The notes beneath the pieces are model-generated. The model had not been told where the DNA came from and did not search any database. It saw only the letters and a list, made by a program, of their open reading frames with translations. Made by a program: the position numbers and the translations under genes. From Paenibacillus sp. OK003 (lineage in GTDB: Bacteria > Bacillota > Bacilli > Paenibacillales > Paenibacillaceae): a DNA stretch of 64,000 bases. The DNA is taken from positions 62,001 to 126,000 of the forward strand of contig NZ_FOBD01000011.1 of assembly GCF_900109515.1 (NCBI RefSeq). Direction: 5' to 3'. Below, piece after piece: positions 55,807 to 63,910 of this stretch. Every line of letters starts with the position of its first letter. The first letter of the stretch is position 1.

Positions 55807-56265
55807 CTATCCATCTGGCTGATCTTTTGGATCTAAAATGAGCATCGGCAGCTCCACCTGTGAAAAAACAACGTGAGTTACTGTCATCGCATACGGGGTC
55901 AGCTCGGTAATACAGGCTTCGATTTCAGACATTCCCGGTGCAGACAACATCACCATAAAACAGGCCTTGCCTGCTACACGATAAGCAAATTCCGCCCAAG
56001 GCAATCGACGAATATAATCAGCAAAACGTTCATGCTCTCCATTTCGCAAAGTCACCTCAATCATACATCGAACCCCGCAGCCCAGCTTGGAGCGATCTAT
56101 GTCTGCTCTGTATCCGCGTATTATCCCCGTATCTTCCAGCTTGCGTACTCTTTCGCTCACCGATGACGGTGACAGGTTTATCTGACGGGCCACTTCACGC
56201 ATGGACAGACGAGCATCGTCGTGTAACAGCCCCAAAATATGATAATCCGTTCGATCCAGATTCAT
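55807..56265 (-). CDS. Lrp/AsnC-family regulator
   Basis: A 152-residue regulator. Residues 1-62 form the AsnC-type helix-turn-helix (MREVARQINLSPSSVSERVR, IIRGYRADIDRSKLG), and the remainder is a RAM-like ligand and assembly domain. Lrp proteins respond to amino acids or related molecules. It is divergent from the AhpD-like gene, with 141 bp of shared upstream DNA, so that gene is its most likely target besides itself. Confidence 0.9.
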   Translation of the reverse strand: MNLDRTDYHILGLLHDDARLSMREVARQINLSPSSVSERVRKLEDTGIIRGYRADIDRSKLGCGVRCMIEVTLRNGEHERFADYIRRLPWAEFAYRVAGKACFMVMLSAPGMSEIEACITELTPYAMTVTHVVFSQVELPMLILDPKDQPDG

Positions 56266-56406
56266 TTGTCATCCCAGACTCCTTTTTTCGGCACATATGT
56301 TTTAGATTAGCATACAATTCAATTCATTTGCAGTGGAGATGCACTGAAAGAATTAGATAAAATTGATTGTATCAGATTGCATATCTTTCAGAAGGAGTAA
56401 ACCACG

Positions 56407-56835
56407 ATGCCAATCATTTCATTTTCAACTCATGGGGAAACCCCATTCCAACGTCTGCTCGGCCATCAGCCTTCCGTGATGCAGCATTGGAATTCTCTAG
56501 GCGATGTACTTGCTGGTGACAGCCTGTTATCAGCTCGGCTGAAAGAAGAAGTCAGACGTACGCTTGCTCAGCGTAACGGATGCATGTATTGCCGGGCCAA
56601 GGGACAGCCTGACCCAAAACCGGAAGAGGCCGCCATTAGTATGGCGACCGGGCTTGCTGAATTATTTTTACAGACGGGCGGCAATGTGGACTCTGCCGTC
56701 TTCCCTGTTCTCCGGGAGCATTTTTCTGACGCACAGCTCAGTGAGTTGTGTGCCTGGATCTGTTTTACCATCGCATCCCAATGGTTTGGTGCCGCACTAA
56801 GACTTGAACCGGAGAAGGATATTCCAACTCCTTAA
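56407..56835 (+). CDS. AhpD/carboxymuconolactone-decarboxylase-like protein
   Basis: A 142-residue protein of the AhpD-like fold. EEVRRTLAQRNGCMYCRAKG has the redox pair CxxC preceded by the Glu of the proton relay, as in AhpD-type peroxidase components. It may reduce peroxides or thiols; the partner is unknown. ATG follows AAGGAG. It is divergent from the Lrp gene and convergent with the OsmC-like gene, overlapping it by four bases at the stop codons, a possible thiol or peroxide stress cluster. Confidence 0.85.
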   Translation: MPIISFSTHGETPFQRLLGHQPSVMQHWNSLGDVLAGDSLLSARLKEEVRRTLAQRNGCMYCRAKGQPDPKPEEAAISMATGLAELFLQTGGNVDSAVFPVLREHFSDAQLSELCAWICFTIASQWFGAALRLEPEKDIPTP

Positions 56836-57254
56836 GGACGTGGTGTGTCTACCCCGTTCAGAATCAGTTTGGGATGAATATCTGCGCTAAGCGAAGCGGA
56901 AACTGCACAATACTTCTCTTCAGCCATTTGGATGGCTTTCCAGATCCGATAATCCGGGATATCGCCGTCCACCTTGAAGATCAGGTCAATGGAAGTAAAT
57001 CCTTTCGGCATACCTTCACTACGTGTACCCTGTGCTTCAATCTCAATGCCAGTAATTTTGTCCAGGAAAGCGTCCAGAATCATCGTGATATCGATCCCCA
57101 TACAACCCCCGAGACCCGCCAGTAACAATTCCATGGGCGTAGCACCCTTGCTGTCACCACCATAGGCTGCTGTGGCATCCATGCCAACCGCATAGCCAGA
57201 AGGTCCTTCGGAAGTAAACGCGCGTTTGCCTTTCCATACCGTTGTTACATTCAT
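56832..57254 (-). CDS. OsmC/Ohr-family thiol peroxidase-like protein
   Basis: A 140-residue protein of the OsmC superfamily. GLGGCMGIDITMIL and EEKYCAVSASL carry the two redox cysteines used to reduce organic hydroperoxides, though the YhfA-like OsmC branch (ATPMELLLAGLGGCMG) is a closer match than Ohr. Length is normal. Its 3' end overlaps the AhpD-like gene by four bases on the opposite strand. Upstream of it lies repeat copy C. Confidence 0.88.
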   Translation of the reverse strand: MNVTTVWKGKRAFTSEGPSGYAVGMDATAAYGGDSKGATPMELLLAGLGGCMGIDITMILDAFLDKITGIEIEAQGTRSEGMPKGFTSIDLIFKVDGDIPDYRIWKAIQMAEEKYCAVSASLSADIHPKLILNGVDTPRP

Positions 57255-57304
57255 GATGTTTATCCTTCTTTCTTAGAATAGTTTACGCTCTGCAGATATC
57301 CGTT

Positions 57305-57435
57305 CCAGGTCCGGATCGTTCTTCCGATCGCTGTTGTCTCCAAATGTTTTTGATTATACTCATAAAGGATAACATTCGGAGACAAAGGCGAACGCTACGC
57401 TTCTTCAGAATCGATTCCGTCCCCTTCACTCCGTC
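57305..57435 (-). repeat. dispersed palindromic intergenic repeat, copy C
   Basis: The third, most diverged copy. Its core arms TCTCCAAATG and CATTCGGAGA differ from CCCCAGATTTT and AAAATCCGGGG in A and B but still pair, so the stem is kept by paired changes. The flanks GATCGCTGTT and AAAGGCGAACGCT and the end CACTCCGT are preserved. It lies between the ABC ATPase and OsmC-like genes. Confidence 0.7.
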
Positions 57436-57454
57436 TGCTTATCTCTGAGAATTC

Positions 57455-58201
57455 TTAGAATTCAGTAATTTGCTGCAAAAATCTGCGTGTCCGCTCCTGA
57501 GTCGGGTGTTCAAAAAAGGCCTGTGGACTTGCTTCTTCCACAATCGATCCATCCGCCATAAAGACGATTTTGTTAGCCACATTCCGGGCGAACTTCAACT
57601 CATGCGTAACGACCAGCATCGTCATGCCTTCCTGTGCCAACTCCTTCATAACGGAGAGCACTTCTCCCACCAATTCGGGATCAAGGGCTGAGGTAGGCTC
57701 GTCAAACAGCATCACTTCAGGCTCCATGGCCAGTGCGCGGGCAATTGCTACGCGCTGCTGCTGTCCACCGGACAAACGGGATGGATATGCATCCTGCTTG
57801 TCCGACAGGCCGACTCGATCCAGCAGAATCCGGCCGCGTTCGGCCGCTTCGTCCCGCTTGATTTTTTTCACAGTCACGAGTCCTTCCATCACATTGCCAA
57901 GCACCGTCTTGTGCGGATACAGATTGAACTGCTGGAATACCATGCCGGTCTGCCGACGGATTTCCAGTACACGAGCCCGCTGGATTCGCTGCGAGTCGGC
58001 ACTGTCTACCACAACACCATTCACTTCAATCTTGCCACCAGAGAGCTCTTCCAGACCGTTCAGACAGCGCAACAATGTACTTTTACCTGATCCACTGGGT
58101 CCCAGCAGAACAACAATATCTTTCGCATCGACATGCAAATCTATATTTGTGAGAACTTCATTTTTCCCAAAACGTTTGGTCAATCCTGTTGTTGTAATCA
58201 C
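57455..58201 (-). CDS. polar amino-acid ABC transporter ATPase (probably cystine)
   Basis: A 248-residue ATPase. Walker A is GPSGSGKST, signature LSGGQQQRVAIARA, Walker B MLFDEPTSALD and switch His VVTHE. It is of the GlnQ/TcyC type with the C-terminal FFEHPTQERTRRFL of amino-acid importers. It powers uptake together with the permease and binding protein encoded upstream (three-gene operon, order SBP-permease-ATPase). Confidence 0.92.
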   Translation of the reverse strand: MITTTGLTKRFGKNEVLTNIDLHVDAKDIVVLLGPSGSGKSTLLRCLNGLEELSGGKIEVNGVVVDSADSQRIQRARVLEIRRQTGMVFQQFNLYPHKTVLGNVMEGLVTVKKIKRDEAAERGRILLDRVGLSDKQDAYPSRLSGGQQQRVAIARALAMEPEVMLFDEPTSALDPELVGEVLSVMKELAQEGMTMLVVTHELKFARNVANKIVFMADGSIVEEASPQAFFEHPTQERTRRFLQQITEF

Positions 58202-58217
58202 CGGTTCTCCCCTCCTA

Positions 58218-58862
58218 TCAGTAAGCCCGGGCCAGCCGGCGCTCCACTTGTTCCAGAATGGCCGAGAAGCCGATACTCATAATCCAGTAGATCACGCCAA
58301 TCGCCAGATAAAACGGCATATTCACCGCATATTGTGATACAAGCAATTGTGCTGACCGCAACAACTCGGTAACACCGATCGCCGCCACAAGTGATGTTTC
58401 CTTCAGCATACCAATAAAGGTGTTACCCATCGGCGGGATGGCAATGCGTACAGCCTGCGGGAAGATAATCCGTCTCATCGCTTGAGTCGGCGTCATTCCC
58501 GTTGCGTATGCAGCTTCCGTCTGCCCTTTCGGTACCGCCTGAATGGCTCCGCGGAACGTCTCCGACAGAAACGCACCTGCATTCAGACTCAGCCCCAGAC
58601 ATGCTGCGGTGAGCGATCCCAAGGTCACTCCATAATCAACCAAGCCGTAATAAATAACGAATAATTGCACCAGCAGCGGGGTTCCCCGCATGATGGATAC
58701 ATAGAAACGGGCGATCATTCTAAGCCACATCGGTCCTTTCAGACGCGCGATCGCGACGAGCACTCCGATGATAAAGGCAAAAAACATTGATATTACAGTT
58801 ACATACAGCGTGTAATACGCTCCCTTCAGAAAGAAGGGGATATTCTCAAATACCAATTCCAT
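58218..58862 (-). CDS. polar amino-acid ABC transporter permease (TcyB type)
   Basis: A 214-residue HisM/TcyB-type permease with about five helices and the coupling loop GMTPTQAMRRIIFPQAVR. MRGTPLLVQLFVIYYGL is the family signature. It is 16 bases before the ATPase gene and follows the binding protein gene closely. Cystine is the best guess for the substrate. Confidence 0.92.
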   Translation of the reverse strand: MELVFENIPFFLKGAYYTLYVTVISMFFAFIIGVLVAIARLKGPMWLRMIARFYVSIMRGTPLLVQLFVIYYGLVDYGVTLGSLTAACLGLSLNAGAFLSETFRGAIQAVPKGQTEAAYATGMTPTQAMRRIIFPQAVRIAIPPMGNTFIGMLKETSLVAAIGVTELLRSAQLLVSQYAVNMPFYLAIGVIYWIMSIGFSAILEQVERRLARAY

Positions 58863-58893
58863 GGATCAAACTTCCCTTCGCCTTGCCGGTTCA

Positions 58894-59745
58894 TTATTGC
58901 GCAGGCTCTTCACCGAACCATTTTTTGAAGATGGTATTGTACGTACCGTCATCCTTCATGCCTTTCAATGCATCATTCAATGCTGCTACGAGTTCTGGGT
59001 TGTCTTTGCGCACAGCAATACCTGCCTGGTCACTCTTAATCGGTTCACCTACGGCTTTGATTTTTAATCCGTTGGCATCCACAATGGGTTTCAGCGCATA
59101 CATGTTGTTGATTGTGGCATCAATCCGTCCAGCATTCAGATCTTTGAGTGAAGAGATAACATCGTCATAGGTTTTAATCGTGAAGTCGCCCACTTTCGGC
59201 AGCACTTCATTACGCAGATACGTTTCATCATTCGTACCCAGACCTACGCCAATCGTTTTTCCTTTGAAATCTTCCAACTTGGTAATATCGTTGTTATCAC
59301 TTTTCACAATGATTTTGACCTGGTTCGTAATATACGGATCACTGAAATCCAGTACTTTCTTCCGATCATCGGTAATCGTCATTTGGCTGATGATGGCATC
59401 CAGCTTTTTCGCTTGCAGACTTGGTGTCAGGCCGGAGAACTCCTGGGATACAAATTCAACCTTAACCCCAAGACGCTTCGCAACCTCACGTGCGATATCT
59501 GCATCGTAGCCGTCCATTTCTTTCTTATCGTTCAGGAAGTTATATGGTGCGTATGTGCCCATCATGCCCACTTTGATGACGCCAGCAGACTTGATCTGAT
59601 CCAGTTCATTGTTCGCCTGTGCTCCATTGCTGCTTCCATTGTCCGTAGCTTTACTGCCACAAGCGCTGAGTACCAGCACGGTCATTAGCAGCAGAGCCGT
59701 TAAAGTCCAGCCTTTACGAGATTTCATTCCATATGTTTTATTCAT
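58894..59745 (-). CDS. amino-acid-binding lipoprotein (TcyA type)
   Basis: A 283-residue lipoprotein with the lipobox VLSAC, a Ser/Asn-rich linker and a type 3 solute-binding domain. GMMGTYAPYNFLNDKKEMDGYD and FSGLTPSLQAKKLDAIISQM are the ligand-binding regions, and the pattern resembles cystine-binding TcyA/FliY. ATG at 59745 follows GAGGAAG. It heads the operon. No riboswitch or T-box is evident in the roughly 160 bases before it, where only a GCACAT/ATGTGC hairpin overlapping the TetR stop is seen. Confidence 0.9.
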   Translation of the reverse strand: MNKTYGMKSRKGWTLTALLLMTVLVLSACGSKATDNGSSNGAQANNELDQIKSAGVIKVGMMGTYAPYNFLNDKKEMDGYDADIAREVAKRLGVKVEFVSQEFSGLTPSLQAKKLDAIISQMTITDDRKKVLDFSDPYITNQVKIIVKSDNNDITKLEDFKGKTIGVGLGTNDETYLRNEVLPKVGDFTIKTYDDVISSLKDLNAGRIDATINNMYALKPIVDANGLKIKAVGEPIKSDQAGIAVRKDNPELVAALNDALKGMKDDGTYNTIFKKWFGEEPAQ

Positions 59746-59904
59746 GTCATTAACTTCCTCTCATCCACGTAGTCATGTCTTGTTGAAACTTCTGATTCCT
59801 TTCTTCCTCTACCGCAGTTGTACCCATTATTCCCTGCTGCAGGCTTAATCATGTGAATATTTAATCCAGTTGTTGAAAAGTAGAGCTTATGGGCCAGCAC
59901 ATCT

Positions 59905-60537
59905 TTATGTGCCGAGCAGTCCGTAAAACTCAAAGCTTGCCGCCTCCGCAGCCAGCGTTGTTGCTGTCATCGACGAGAACTCGCTGTGCAGCTCCTCCGA
60001 GCCAAACAGCCAGCGCGTAATCATGCCTTCAATCATGCTAACCAACAGCGCAGCACGCAGCGGTACATTCATGGAATTAGGCAGCATTCCCAGCTCAATA
60101 GCCCGCTGCATGTTGTGGCGAAACGCCTGCTCAACTGCACCCCGTGTCTCTTCGACCAGACGGCGTACCGAATCCTCCGAAACAATGCCTTTGAGCAACA
60201 ATTCCATAAAATAACGATTGTCCGCTGCAAAGGAGAATAAGTCGGTAAACAGCCGTTCCGAAGCTCTCACCATATCCTCAACCGATCCGGCATCCTTGCG
60301 GTAGCCTTGTCCGATGGCTTCAAGCAGCTTCTCCCTGCCGGTTATCACAATCTCCGAGGCAATGGCTTCCTTACTTTTGAAATGCCAGTAAAAAGTGCCT
60401 TGCGCGACACCAGCTTCCCGGACGATATCGGAAATTTTCGTCTGATGGTAGCCCTGGGTCGCAAAACGCTCCATCGCTATGCGTATAATCTGGTCCCGGC
60501 GTTCTTCTCCGGGTTCCAAATGATTGGTTTTAGACAT
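59905..60537 (-). CDS. TetR-family regulator
   Basis: A 210-residue repressor. The N-terminal helix-turn-helix reads ISDIVREAGVAQGTFYWHFK, with AMERFATQGYHQTK before it. The C-terminal ligand domain resembles that of regulators of efflux or lipid genes. It is divergent from uppP, with about 215 bp between. A GATCAGTCAGTCAGTTAA stretch just before its start is a plausible operator. The target could be itself and, possibly, uppP. Confidence 0.9.
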   Translation of the reverse strand: MSKTNHLEPGEERRDQIIRIAMERFATQGYHQTKISDIVREAGVAQGTFYWHFKSKEAIASEIVITGREKLLEAIGQGYRKDAGSVEDMVRASERLFTDLFSFAADNRYFMELLLKGIVSEDSVRRLVEETRGAVEQAFRHNMQRAIELGMLPNSMNVPLRAALLVSMIEGMITRWLFGSEELHSEFSSMTATTLAAEAASFEFYGLLGT

Positions 60538-60544
60538 TTAATTA

Positions 60545-60575
60545 TCCTCCCGATTGATCAGTCAGTCAGTTAAAG
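60545..60575 (-). promoter_or_regulatory. TetR-type operator candidate
   Basis: TGATCAGTCAGTCAGTTAA, a repeated CAGT with TGATCA, begins about 15 bases before the TetR-family start. TetR operators often look like this. Binding is inferred. Confidence 0.45.
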
Positions 60576-60752
60576 TATATCCTATTGGATAACTAGGTTT
60601 TTGTCAATATGGTTTTAAACAATTCATTACGAGCATAAGTTGAAGTTGGGCGCATTTGTGATCATAATAGATGATAGCCTTGTTCTAATGAGCGGGCATT
60701 GTCACGCAGGACAGCCTATAAGCTGGCATCTGCATTTCAAGGAGGAAGAGAA

Positions 60753-61565
60753 TTGGACTTTATATCATCAATTATTATGGGCATCATCGAAGGTTTGACT
60801 GAGTTTTTGCCCGTGTCCTCGACCGGACACATGATTCTGACTGCCCACTTGCTGGGATTATCGGAGGACAACGAGTCAGTCAAAACGTTTGAGGTGGTTG
60901 TGCAGCTCGGAGCTGTACTAGCTGTCGTTGTGCTGTACTGGAACAAATTCATTGATATGTTCCGCTTCACCGGAGGCAAAAGGAGCTACACCTCCCGTCT
61001 GAACCTCATACATATCTTTTTGGCGATGGTTCCTGCCGTGGTCATTGGACTTGTATTCCGGGACTGGATCAAGGCGCATCTGTTTGGAGCACAAACGGTG
61101 CTGTACAGTCTTGTTATTGGTGGTATCCTGATGATTATCGCTGAACGTTGGAGCCACCGCAGCGAGCGCATTACAACCCATGATGTAGACGATATTACGT
61201 ATAAACAGGCATTTGTGGTGGGTCTTTTTCAGATTCTCGCATTATGGCCAGGCTTCTCCCGTTCCGGTTCGACGATCTCCGGTGGACTGTTCGCAGGGGT
61301 AAGCCGAGTTGCCGCAGCAGAATTTACATTCCTGGTATCTGTGCCGATCATGATTGGAGCCACAGGATATGATCTATACAAAAGTATCGATCATCTGAAT
61401 ACCAGCGATTTCCCCATTTTCGCGATTGGATTCATTGCCGCATTTATCGTAGCCATGCTCGCGATTAAGACGTTCTTGTCCATTTTGAAAAAACTGAGTC
61501 TGACCGTCTTTGCAGTGTATCGCTTCGTGCTGGCAGCCGTATTCTTTATCATTTTAATGATGTAA
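60753..61565 (+). CDS. uppP: undecaprenyl-diphosphatase
   Basis: A 270-residue, about eight-helix membrane phosphatase that recycles undecaprenyl pyrophosphate to the lipid carrier of cell-wall synthesis; overproduction gives bacitracin resistance. EGLTEFLPVSSTGHMIL and PGFSRSGSTISGGLFAG are the two active-site motifs. The start is TTG at 60753 with GGAGGAAG upstream, giving the family N-terminus; a longer ATG frame adds 18 unlikely residues. A clear terminator follows. Confidence 0.94.
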   Translation: MDFISSIIMGIIEGLTEFLPVSSTGHMILTAHLLGLSEDNESVKTFEVVVQLGAVLAVVVLYWNKFIDMFRFTGGKRSYTSRLNLIHIFLAMVPAVVIGLVFRDWIKAHLFGAQTVLYSLVIGGILMIIAERWSHRSERITTHDVDDITYKQAFVVGLFQILALWPGFSRSGSTISGGLFAGVSRVAAAEFTFLVSVPIMIGATGYDLYKSIDHLNTSDFPIFAIGFIAAFIVAMLAIKTFLSILKKLSLTVFAVYRFVLAAVFFIILMM

Positions 61566-61597
61566 CCCTATCTTCAAGTCATGTAACCAAAAAACCA

Positions 61598-61636
61598 ATG
61601 GCGACCTGTTCCTTTCGGAAACGGGTCGCCATTTTT
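61598..61636 (+). terminator. terminator after uppP
   Basis: ATGGCGACCTGTT pairs with AACGGGTCGCCAT-type arms and is followed by TTTTT on the plus strand. Confidence 0.88.
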
Positions 61637-61651
61637 ATGTACGAGACTAAA

Positions 61652-61849
61652 TCAGGACCACTTTCTTGCCTGAATTTTTTTTAATTTCTTTGAATGCCTA
61701 ATTTTTTTGATAATATGCTTCCTATTACGCTTTCTTTCCTCCAACAATTGTTTCACGCCTCTCATTAATAAAAGGTATCTTAGGTCATCCTCATGGCTCA
61801 ATTGGTGCATTTCTTTCAGAATCGAATTGCTCATATCCGTCTCTGCCAC
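61652..61849 (-). CDS. small highly basic protein, unknown function
   Basis: A 65-residue frame starting at GTG (an ATG five codons later is an alternative). The N-terminal half is acidic-mixed (MHQLSHEDDLRYLL) and the C-terminal half is strongly basic (EERKRNRKHIIKKIRHSKKL). No membrane segment or known motif is seen. The ribosome site is weak, but a TATAAT lies about 40 bases upstream. The basic tail suggests nucleic-acid or membrane-surface binding (speculative). Confidence 0.5.
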   Translation of the reverse strand: MAETDMSNSILKEMHQLSHEDDLRYLLLMRGVKQLLEERKRNRKHIIKKIRHSKKLKKIQARKWS

Positions 61850-61952
61850 CCCATATTTAGTTTATCCTGAACATTATACGAGGGCGTACTTAACAAACTC
61901 TCAACAATTCGATTTCATTTGGTGAACAGCGCATTCTCTTTGCCCCAATAGC

Positions 61953-61983
61953 AAAAACGCCACCTATCAGGGATAGGAGGCGT
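61953..61983 (-). terminator. terminator after the thioredoxin-like gene
   Basis: On the minus strand ACGCCTCCTATC pairs with GATAGGTGGCGT and is followed by TTTTTG. Confidence 0.88.
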
Positions 61984-62029
61984 GCGTTTCGTATAACTAA
62001 TGCGATCGATCTAAACAAACTGATATCGT

Positions 62030-62356
62030 TTATACCTTGGACTCCAAAGTCTGCAGGTACTCCGAGATTTGAGCAGGTGTTTTTGCCCATTTGCTGTGCA
62101 GATGTGCAATTTTCTTGCCGTTCTGGAATACGAGCAGGCTTGGAATGCCGCGTACACCGTTCTCTTCAGCAAACGGCAGGAACTCTTCTGCATCCAGGGC
62201 ATAGAAAGTTTTATCCGCATGCTGGTCGATAACGTCCCCGATAAAGCGATCCAGGTTTTTGCAATCCGGACACCAGGTTGTATCAAATTTAATGACGGTC
62301 ATTCCGTCAGAATTAATTATATCGCGATATTGTTGTTCACTTTGAATTCTTTCCAT
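62030..62356 (-). CDS. thioredoxin family protein
   Basis: A 108-residue thioredoxin-fold protein. TTWCPDCKNLD has the redox CxxC (C-P-D-C) and GIPSLLVFQNG the cis-proline. It resembles the thioredoxin-like proteins of Paenibacillus/Bacillus rather than TrxA (which has CGPC). It has no signal peptide, so it acts in the cytoplasm, probably as a disulfide reductase or a bacillithiol-linked protein. It is a single-gene unit with its own terminator. Confidence 0.88.
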   Translation of the reverse strand: MERIQSEQQYRDIINSDGMTVIKFDTTWCPDCKNLDRFIGDVIDQHADKTFYALDAEEFLPFAEENGVRGIPSLLVFQNGKKIAHLHSKWAKTPAQISEYLQTLESKV

Positions 62357-62440
62357 ATGTCTTCTCTCCCTTATTTGATTCTTTATGGTTGACCTTCATT
62401 GTACCTCGTATAGTTACAATTGAAAATAGGCTGCCAACGT

Positions 62441-63349
62441 TTAACGGTGCTGCTTGTAGAGATTGGCGGGACTCAGCTCCCGTATTTCGTTAATCTCCGC
62501 AACCGTAAGGGGTGCAGATTCTGAAGCAGCGATATTATGCAACAACTGCTCTCTCGAACTGGCACCTGGCACGACAGCGGCAACAGCCGGATGCGCCAAA
62601 GCATAACGAATGGCCGTTTGAGCCATGCTGCGATTGTCTGTAACCAAATGGCCCAGGCCTTCTCGTATGATGTGCAGCTCCTCAGGAGTATAATCCAAAT
62701 AACCCTTATCTGCCTTGGCAGCACCAGAATCGGCGAGCACCCCACTTGCCACAGGTCCACGAGCAATAACACTAATGCCCTTTTGTTCCAACAAAGGTAA
62801 TACTTCCTCTTCGGCCCGGCGATCCGCAACGCTGTATTGATTCATTACGCTAACAATGGAAGCTCTCTGCACATATTCACGAATCACGTTAGGCCGGATG
62901 GAGGATATGCCGTAATACCGGATAAGACCTTCCTGCTTCAGTTCCTCAAAGGCTTCGATCGTCTCTTCGATTGGATCATCCATTGTTCCGCCATGCAGCT
63001 GATACAGATCAATATAATCCGTCTGCAGCCGTTTCAGGCTGTCTCGTACAGCCTGTTTGATATAGGCTTTGGACGGGTCCCATGTCCAGCCTTCTTTTCC
63101 CGCTATGCGACGATTACCAACCTTGGTTGCCACAATGACCTGATCCCGGCGTCCCTGGATGGCCTGGCCCACGATTTCTTCGTTTAATCCTGCATCATAC
63201 AGGTCAGCGGTATCCAGAAGATTAACGCCACGATCCAATGCTTCATGAATCAGGGCTATGGCAGGTCTCACTTCGGTTCCAAGCGACATACAGCCTAACC
63301 CAATTTCACCAACCATGAGTTCGGATGAACCCAGACGATTTTTCTTCAT
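62441..63349 (-). CDS. aldo/keto reductase
   Basis: A 302-residue NADPH-dependent aldo/keto reductase, a TIM barrel. LGLGCMSLGTE-like sequence near the N-terminus, DTADLYDAG (Asp and Tyr), VATKVG (Lys) and DLYQLHGG (His) are the catalytic tetrad regions, and the C-terminal VVPGASSREQLLHN binds the cofactor. The ATG at 63349 follows AAGGGGA; the longer frame adds 30 residues of leader. The substrate is not indicated. Confidence 0.9.
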   Translation of the reverse strand: MKKNRLGSSELMVGEIGLGCMSLGTEVRPAIALIHEALDRGVNLLDTADLYDAGLNEEIVGQAIQGRRDQVIVATKVGNRRIAGKEGWTWDPSKAYIKQAVRDSLKRLQTDYIDLYQLHGGTMDDPIEETIEAFEELKQEGLIRYYGISSIRPNVIREYVQRASIVSVMNQYSVADRRAEEEVLPLLEQKGISVIARGPVASGVLADSGAAKADKGYLDYTPEELHIIREGLGHLVTDNRSMAQTAIRYALAHPAVAAVVPGASSREQLLHNIAASESAPLTVAEINEIRELSPANLYKQHR

Positions 63350-63435
63350 ATGTTGTGCATCCCCTTCCATACGTTCTGCAAGTTTCCATTGTATCATTCT
63401 TGCTGGCAAAAATCGCATATGACATATGAGCGTAC

Positions 63436-63468
63436 ACAAAAACCCGGGACCATACCAGCTCCGGGCTT
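63436..63468 (-). terminator. terminator after the 55-residue gene
   Basis: On the minus strand GCCCGG pairs with CCGGGT (CCCGGGTT) around an 11-base interior and is followed by TTTTTG. Confidence 0.75.
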
Positions 63469-63502
63469 CTCATGCTTATTGACTCCTATAACAAAATCTA
63501 TT

Positions 63503-63670
63503 TTAAATCACACGTGAACCTTTTTTGCTTCCATAAGACGGTATTGAAGAAGAGTTTTTCATCAGACCTGATACCGTACTGAACAGCTTATCCCTTGCTT
63601 CTTTATTCCTCATCAAATAAGTCACGCCTGCTCCGATGGCTGTTACAATAATTCCACTTTTTTTAGACAT
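63503..63670 (-). CDS. 55-residue small protein, unknown function
   Basis: The frame runs from ATG at 63670 to TAA at 63503 and encodes 55 residues. AGAGGAA six bases before the ATG is a good ribosome site. It has one short hydrophobic stretch (GIIVTAIGAGVTYLM, residues ~6-20) followed by a charged amphipathic part (RNKEARDKLFSTVSGLMKN) and a Ser/Lys-rich tail. The hydrophobic start with a Gly-Ala-Gly turn resembles small envelope-associated proteins of bacilli, but I do not recognise a family. A terminator follows. Confidence 0.65.
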   Translation of the reverse strand: MSKKSGIIVTAIGAGVTYLMRNKEARDKLFSTVSGLMKNSSSIPSYGSKKGSRVI

Positions 63671-63786
63671 ATGTTGTTCCTCTTTTAGGATTAATGTACA
63701 TCGTCTCTTGCTTGAGATTACCCTGTGGGAGAAAAACGAAACGTCAGATGTGATCGCTAAAATTAGAGAATGGCCTATTACAGCGT

Positions 63787-63817
63787 AAAAAAGATGGCCC
63801 CTGAAAATTCAGGAGCC
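63787..63817 (-). terminator. terminator after the right-edge gene
   Basis: On the minus strand GGCTCCTGAA pairs with TTCAGGGGCC and is followed by ATCTTTTTT. Confidence 0.8.
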
Positions 63818-63910
63818 TTCTTCTAACGTGCTGTATAAGTCTAAATCATCGTTACTACTGTAGACCGTTGCGTGGTCATAATATCATCCAATGATTATTA
63901 TCGCTTCCGA

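Noticed and set aside
59746-59904. T-box or S-box leader before the amino-acid transporter operon
   Set aside because: No T-box core, no specifier-loop pattern and no S-box core in the roughly 160 bases; only a small GCACAT/ATGTGC hairpin overlapping the TetR stop.
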